Shown in pieces: positions 6,687 to 10,309 of a DNA stretch of 10,309 nucleotides (position 1 is the first letter of the stretch; each line of letters opens with the position of its first letter). The stretch spans positions 592-10,900 of the forward strand of contig DALN01000172.1 in assembly GCA_002499455.1 (NCBI GenBank), in the 5' to 3' direction. Below the pieces are notes generated by a model. It was not told where the DNA came from and searched no databases. It was given only the letters and a program-made list of their open reading frames with translations. The translations under genes were made by a program, and so were the position numbers. This DNA comes from Methanoculleus sp. UBA77 (lineage in GTDB: Archaea > Halobacteriota > Methanomicrobia > Methanomicrobiales > Methanoculleaceae).

Positions 6687-7142
6687 TCATCTTCCTCTCC
6701 ATACCTTCCTGTTCGTTTCGGATAATAAGTGCCGTATTCTCTCGATAAATTGTCCTGCATGCTCAACGGCCGCTAAAACCTCTGCGTCGGTCGGGGCCGG
6801 GCCGAACGAATACTGGTTCTCGTGGCGCTGTGTTCGCATCCTGGAAAACATCAGCACCCACTCCTCTTCGAGGCTCCCTGACTGTACGTAGTGGTTGAGA
6901 TACAATTCGATGCAAAAATGGCTCTTCTCTCGGATACCGTCGCGGAAAAGCACGGCGCGGGCGGCATGGAACCATGCCATATATGCCCCGGTCAGGCTAA
7001 TCCTCCTCGCGCCGAGACCGGCTATCTGCCGTGCCTCCTCCAGATAAGAGGAAGCAAGGTTCAGCGATTCGTTTGCCTTCTCTATGGACGGTTCGACCCT
7101 GCGAAGCATCTTCTCCCTGAAACAGTCTTCAATTGTTGTCAA
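6687..7142 (-). CDS. HEPN domain protein, UPF0332-like (putative RNase toxin)
   Basis: Small all-helical HEPN protein, 151 aa from the chosen start. The core ISLTGAYMAWFHAARAVLFRDGI followed by EKSHFC resembles UPF0332/HEPN proteins paired with nucleotidyltransferases. The candidate catalytic motif is RMRTQRHENQY: Arg101-x5-His107 fits the Rx4-6H motif of HEPN RNases. Family knowledge: these cleave RNA and are toxic unless neutralised by the partner nucleotidyltransferase. The start is uncertain. TTG 7142 is best placed, 6 nt after GGAGGTG (7155-7149), giving MTTIEDCFREKMLRR; GTG 7151 lies inside that site, and ATG 7109 is also possible. It overlaps the upstream nucleotidyltransferase by 14 nt, indicating translational coupling. 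Confidence 0.8.
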   Translation of the reverse strand: MTTIEDCFREKMLRRVEPSIEKANESLNLASSYLEEARQIAGLGARRISLTGAYMAWFHAARAVLFRDGIREKSHFCIELYLNHYVQSGSLEEEWVLMFSRMRTQRHENQYSFGPAPTDAEVLAAVEHAGQFIERIRHLLSETNRKVWRGR

Positions 7143-7686
7143 CGGATGCACCTCCGAGTGTTACGCTCGACCTGGTGAGGCTGTTGTAGAACGGCCGGTC
7201 GGTCTCTCTCAGATCCGATAGCCGCTTCGGGGTGAGAATGAGCAGGCTTGCCTCGGTCCCGACCGCCGCACCTGCGGCTCTCCCGACCCTCGCCGCAAGG
7301 ACCTCAAGATCCGGCGCGTACTCATCGACCAGCACCCAGAGATCGAGGTCGCTGTCGACCGTGTTCGTCCCCTCCGCGTAACTCCCGTAGACACCTATCC
7401 CCCTGGCCCATTCCGGGAGCGGAACCGCCGTCACAAGGAGATCGATGTTGAGCAGACGTTTCACTGCCAGACTTCGGGCGTTCTCATTCCAGGAGTATTC
7501 CCTGCCATTTTGCTTACAGAACCCACTTTGGACAAGCAAGCGCAGGTATCGAGAGACAAGGGGTTTTGAGGTCCCGGTCGCCCCAGCAACTGCTGTTGCT
7601 GTCACCGGACTCCGCCCGGCAACATGCCTGAGGATGCGTATCCGCTCCTCAGTTTTGAAGAGTTCGGTTAAGACCGGTTTTTCCAT
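7129..7686 (-). CDS. Winged-helix / MNT nucleotidyltransferase fusion (putative antitoxin-repressor)
   Basis: A 185-aa two-domain protein. Residues about 10-80 form a winged helix-turn-helix (EERIRILRHVAG, then the recognition helix region TSKPLVSRYLRLLVQSGF). Residues about 95-175 form a nucleotidyltransferase with GSYAEGTNTVDSDLDLWVLV: Gly101-Ser102 and the pair Asp113/Asp115. The third acidic residue expected near TEASLLIL appears to be Ser147, so catalytic ability is uncertain. ATG 7686 is chosen because a longer in-frame reading from TTG 7764 would translate straight through the palindromic operators. GGAG lies about 10 nt upstream. It is the first gene of a two-gene operon with the HEPN gene. 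I infer an antitoxin that also represses its own promoter through the palindromes just upstream. Confidence 0.82.
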   Translation of the reverse strand: MEKPVLTELFKTEERIRILRHVAGRSPVTATAVAGATGTSKPLVSRYLRLLVQSGFCKQNGREYSWNENARSLAVKRLLNIDLLVTAVPLPEWARGIGVYGSYAEGTNTVDSDLDLWVLVDEYAPDLEVLAARVGRAAGAAVGTEASLLILTPKRLSDLRETDRPFYNSLTRSSVTLGGASVDNN

Positions 7687-7709
7687 ACCTTTTCTGCTCC
7701 GTGAACAGA

Positions 7710-7730
7710 TTGTTTCTGTTCTGGAAACAA
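7710..7730. promoter_or_regulatory. Operator palindrome 1 before the wHTH-nucleotidyltransferase operon
   Basis: Perfect 7-bp inverted repeat TTGTTTC (about 7710-7716) and GAAACAA (7724-7730) around 7 nt, centred at 7720. It lies in the leader 24-44 bp upstream of the start codon of the minus-strand operon. An overlapping second inverted repeat, GAACAG (7703-7708) and CTGTTC (7716-7721), again has a 7-nt spacer. A winged-helix dimer binding this kind of site is plausible, because the first gene of the operon carries such a domain. Confidence 0.6.
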
Positions 7731-7733
7731 AAT

Positions 7734-7750
7734 GTTTCCGATTCAGAAAC
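7734..7750. promoter_or_regulatory. Operator palindrome 2 before the wHTH-nucleotidyltransferase operon
   Basis: GTTTC (7734-7738) and GAAAC (7746-7750) around 7 nt, same arms and spacing as palindrome 1, with additional inner matches (GA/TC). Centre 7742 is 22 bp, two helical turns, from the first centre. A minus-strand TATA-like CTTTTGTAT (7767-7759) would place the transcription start near 7737, inside this site, so binding should block initiation. Confidence 0.6.
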
Positions 7751-7894
7751 TTATGCGGATACAAAAGAGGTTCCTCTGTGATGCCCCCTGCTTCCTCGCC
7801 ACCCCGCGGGTGAGACTCACATCTACAGGTTCGTCTGGATTATCGGGTTCATCTACGAGCACACCCGCCCCGCCCGTTCTCCGGATTGCAGTTA

Positions 7895-7906
7895 CTTTTA
7901 TGATAA
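7895..7906 (+). promoter_or_regulatory. TATA-box promoter of the catalase gene
   Basis: CTTTTATGATAA is an isolated AT-rich element in GC-rich sequence about 100 nt before the catalase start codon. A transcription start about 26 nt downstream (near 7925) would give a leader of about 75 nt containing a strong hairpin. Confidence 0.55.
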
Positions 7907-7937
7907 CCGACCGGGATGTGGGGGCACTCCCCCGGGT

Positions 7938-7973
7938 GGCCGGCAGCCCATGACGCTGTGCAGGGCACCGGCC
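7938..7973 (+). other. GC-rich hairpin in the catalase 5' leader
   Basis: GGCCGG (7938-7943) pairs with CCGGCC (7968-7973), and GCCC (7946-7949) with GGGC (7963-7966). This gives a 10-bp stem with a 2/1 internal loop and a 13-nt terminal loop. A smaller GGGGG-CACT-CCCCC hairpin (7920-7933) precedes it. The ribosome-binding site AGGTGA (7989-7994) lies downstream and is not part of the stem. No known riboswitch family is recognised. It may tune translation or mRNA stability. Confidence 0.4.
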
Positions 7974-8000
7974 GGGGGCGGGGGATGCAGGTGAGGGTGT

Positions 8001-10124
8001 ATGGATGAAAGGAGACCAATACACGAGAAGAGTAAGCAGGAACAGCTCGACAAGGTCCGCGAGGACCCGGAGCGCGAGTTCCTGACGACGAACCAGGGAG
8101 TCCGGGTGAGCCATACCGATGACTCCCTCAAGGCGGGGGAACGGGGGCCGACGCTCCTCGAGGACTTTCACTTCCGCGAGAAGTTGACGCACTTCGACCA
8201 CGAGCGGATCCCCGAACGGGTCGTCCACGCCCGGGGATCGGGTGCTCACGGCTACTTCCAGGTCTACGAACCGATGACCGAGTATACACGGGCGGCGTTC
8301 CTCCAGGACCCCGAGAAGAAGACGCCGGTCTTCGTCCGGTTCTCGACCGTCGTCGGATTCAGGGGTTCTGCCGATACGGTCAGGGATGTCCGGGGGTTCG
8401 CGACGAAGTTCTACACGGAGGAGGGGAACTACGACCTCGTCGGCAACAACATGCCGATCTTCTTCATCGTGGACGCGATCAAGTTCCCCGACCTCGTCCA
8501 CTCCATCAAGCCGGAGCAGCACCACCAGATGCCGCAGGCCTCCGCCGCCCACGACACCTTCTGGGACTTTGTCGGGAACCTGCCCGAGATCACGCACATG
8601 ATCATGTGGGTCCTCTCGGACCGTGCGCTCCCCCGGAGTTACCGGATGATGCAGGGCTTCGGGGTCAACACCTTCCGGTTCATCAACGCCGAGGGGAAGG
8701 CGCGGTTCGTCAAGTTCCACTGGCGACCGCTGCTCGGCATCCACTCGCTCGTCTGGGACGAGACGCAGAAACTGGCCGGCAAAGACCCGGACTTCAACCG
8801 CCGCGACCTCTGGGAGGCGATCGAGATGGGGGACTATCCCGAGTATGAGTTCGGGGTGCAGATGATCGAGGAGGAAGACGAGCACAACTTCGACTTCGAT
8901 ATCCTGGACGCGACGAAGATCTGGCCCGAGGAGGACGTGCCGATCCGGTGGATCGGGAAGATGGTCCTGAACAGAAACCCGGACAACTTCTTCGCCGAGA
9001 CCGAGCAGGTCGCTTTCTGCCCGGCGAACGTCGTGCCGGGGATCGACTTCTCAAACGACCCGCTCCTCCAGGGCCGGCTCTTCTCATACCTCGATACCCA
9101 GTTGATACGCCTCGGCGGCCCGAACTTCCACGAGATCCCGATCAACCGGCCGCTTGCCCCCATCGCGAACAACCAGCGCGAGGGTTACCACCGGATGACG
9201 ATCAACAGGGGCGTCGAGAGTTACTTCCCGAACTCGCTCGGCGAGAACAAGCCCCGGCCGGCTTCGGTCAAGGAGGGCAGCTACGCCCACTACCAGGAGA
9301 AGATCGACGCAAAGAAGGTCCGCGCGCGGAGCGAGAAGTTCAACGACCACTTCAGCCAGGCGAAACTCTTCTGGAACAGCATGTCGGACCCGGAGAAGGA
9401 GCATATCATCAAGGCCTTCCACTTCGAGCTCGGGAAGGTCTCGGACTTCGGGGTCAGGAAGAGGGTGGTCGACCTCATGAACAACGTCGACGGCGATCTT
9501 GCCATACGGATCGCGGAAGGGATCGGGGTGCCGCCCCCGGCGGAGAAGGGCGCGTCCTCCGGGACGAAGAAGTCCCCGAATCTCAGCCAGGAGAGGACCG
9601 TCATGGATACCATCAAGAGCCGGAAGGTCGCGATCCTCGCGATGGAGGGCTACAACCACGACGAGGTGATGCAGGTCAGGAAGGCGCTGAAAGACGCGGG
9701 GGCTCACCCGCAGATCGTCTCGCAGTTCCTCGGCACGGTCAAATCTGCCGACGGCAGGGAGATGGAGGTGGACAGGAGTTACGTCACCACCACCTCCGTC
9801 GTGTACGACGCCGTGTACGTCCCGGGCGGGAAGCATGCGGAGGCCCTGAAGAACCAGGGCTACGCGATCCACTTCGTCAACGAAGCCTTCAAGCACTGCA
9901 AACCGATCGGGGCGATAGGGGAGGGCATCGGGCTCCTGAAGGCCTCCGGCATCAAGGGCGTGGCCTTCGTCGACGCCGGCTCCGGGGGAGAGGCCGTCTC
10001 CGAGATGGGGGTCGTGACCTGCGGGAGCCAGGGGGACGTGACCTCGTTTACCGGGCAGTTCAAGGCGGCCATCGCCCGGCACCGCCACTGGGACCGGGAG
10101 AAGAAGGAGCAGGTGCCGGCCTGA
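8001..10124 (+). CDS. katE: Large-subunit monofunctional heme catalase (HPII/KatE type)
   Basis: Breaks down hydrogen peroxide to water and oxygen in the cytoplasm; such enzymes are tetramers. At 707 aa it is a large-subunit (clade 2) catalase. The distal site has His76 in ERVVHARGSGAHGYF and Asn149 in DLVGNN; the proximal heme ligand is Tyr363 in RLFSYLDTQ. Residues about 540-695 form a DJ-1/PfpI-like domain (RKVAILAMEGYNHDEV, DAVYVPGG) whose nucleophile elbow reads GAIGEG without Cys, so it is probably non-enzymatic, as in HPII. Cys340 replaces the His that crosslinks to the heme Tyr in E. coli HPII, and Met151 follows Asn-Asn where Thr is usual. AGGTGA (7989-7994) is 6 nt before ATG 8001. 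It is monocistronic, divergent from the toxin-antitoxin operon and followed by a terminator. A role in oxygen tolerance of an anaerobe is inferred. Confidence 0.96.
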   Translation: MDERRPIHEKSKQEQLDKVREDPEREFLTTNQGVRVSHTDDSLKAGERGPTLLEDFHFREKLTHFDHERIPERVVHARGSGAHGYFQVYEPMTEYTRAAFLQDPEKKTPVFVRFSTVVGFRGSADTVRDVRGFATKFYTEEGNYDLVGNNMPIFFIVDAIKFPDLVHSIKPEQHHQMPQASAAHDTFWDFVGNLPEITHMIMWVLSDRALPRSYRMMQGFGVNTFRFINAEGKARFVKFHWRPLLGIHSLVWDETQKLAGKDPDFNRRDLWEAIEMGDYPEYEFGVQMIEEEDEHNFDFDILDATKIWPEEDVPIRWIGKMVLNRNPDNFFAETEQVAFCPANVVPGIDFSNDPLLQGRLFSYLDTQLIRLGGPNFHEIPINRPLAPIANNQREGYHRMTINRGVESYFPNSLGENKPRPASVKEGSYAHYQEKIDAKKVRARSEKFNDHFSQAKLFWNSMSDPEKEHIIKAFHFELGKVSDFGVRKRVVDLMNNVDGDLAIRIAEGIGVPPPAEKGASSGTKKSPNLSQERTVMDTIKSRKVAILAMEGYNHDEVMQVRKALKDAGAHPQIVSQFLGTVKSADGREMEVDRSYVTTTSVVYDAVYVPGGKHAEALKNQGYAIHFVNEAFKHCKPIGAIGEGIGLLKASGIKGVAFVDAGSGGEAVSEMGVVTCGSQGDVTSFTGQFKAAIARHRHWDREKKEQVPA

Positions 10125-10153
10125 CCGGGCATCTCCCGGACAACGTCTTTTTT
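10125..10153 (+). terminator. Terminator of the catalase gene
   Basis: Starting right after the stop codon, CCGGG (10125-10129) pairs with CCCGG (10135-10139) around a 5-nt loop. A run of six T follows at 10148-10153. Oligo-T is the main signal for archaeal termination, and the hairpin may help. Confidence 0.65.
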
Positions 10154-10166
10154 CAATCCTCTCCTC

Positions 10167-10184
10167 GGCAGCCATAGCGCTGCC
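10167..10184. repeat. Small inverted repeat in the trailing intergenic region
   Basis: GGCAGC (10167-10172) and GCTGCC (10179-10184) around 6 nt. No gene is supported between 10154 and the window end. The repeat could be a second structure after catalase or belong to an element beyond the edge. Confidence 0.3.
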
Positions 10185-10309
10185 ATGCCCTCTCCGCTCT
10201 GGCAACCTGCAATGATGGGGAACGGAGCCCCTGATGCCGCCTGATCGCTCCTCCTCCCCGCCGCACCCCGGACAGAACCCTCTCCCGGGTCAGACTCCGG
10301 CATCTTATC

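Noticed and set aside
7743..8885. A 380-codon minus-strand frame opposite the catalase start and across the promoter region
   Set aside because: Composition mirrors the catalase coding strand, it has no domain, and it would run through the catalase leader and the operators.
9084..10205. A 373-codon minus-strand frame opposite the catalase 3' half
   Set aside because: Same reasoning: an antisense artefact of GC-rich codons, crossing the terminator.
1..10309. CRISPR array, insertion sequence, integrase or attachment site
   Set aside because: No regularly spaced repeats, transposase or recombinase genes seen. The tRNA 3' end (6040-6064) is not evidently duplicated elsewhere in the window.

Overview
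The window looks like chromosome of a high-GC methanogenic euryarchaeon, most likely Methanomicrobiales (Methanoculleus-like). Four observations support this: a two-subunit pyruvate carboxylase (separate pycB and pycA), a tRNA-Met with a canonical 36-nt intron framed by a bulge-helix-bulge, archaeal TATA-type promoters, and ribosome-binding sites of the GAGGTG/GGAGGTG type. The genus is an inference from gene content; no search was run.

Left part (1-2585, +): a tightly overlapped operon for a dedicated biotin ECF transporter, bioY - ecfA1 - ecfA2 - ecfT. Two copies of TGTCRACC-N14-GGTTGACA, 40 bp apart, sit just upstream of and over the bioY start. They look like tandem BirA (biotin repressor) operators. 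The two ATPases are asymmetric: the degenerate Q-loop, H-loop and signature motifs would all fall in the same composite ATP site.

Middle (2557-5883, +): pycB and pycA encode biotin-dependent pyruvate carboxylase, the main consumer of the imported biotin in such organisms, behind their own TATA box. The deposited sequence breaks both genes with four single-base insertions between 4220 and 4652. Removing them restores a complete biotinyl domain (Lys 34 residues from the C-terminus) and a complete biotin carboxylase. This is most likely a sequence-quality problem, not biology.

Next (5914-7764): a tRNA-Met gene, then two different nucleotidyltransferase/HEPN modules arranged tail to tail. On + is a small MNT nucleotidyltransferase followed by what appears to be an internally deleted DUF86-type HEPN remnant. 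On - is an intact operon of a winged-helix/nucleotidyltransferase fusion and a UPF0332-type HEPN protein. The - operon is preceded by tandem GTTTC-N7-GAAAC palindromes that look like its autoregulatory operator.

Right part (7895-10154, +): a large-subunit catalase (707 aa, HPII/KatE type with a C-terminal DJ-1/PfpI-like domain). It has a TATA box, a GC-rich structured leader and a hairpin plus T6 terminator. It carries Cys rather than His at the position 23 residues before the heme-ligand Tyr, as in fungal large catalases with a Cys-Tyr bond. The 314 bases between the two divergent genes (7687-8000) hold the operators, both promoters and the catalase leader. The last 155 bases (10155-10309) contain no gene I can support, only a small GGCAGC/GCTGCC inverted repeat at 10167-10184.
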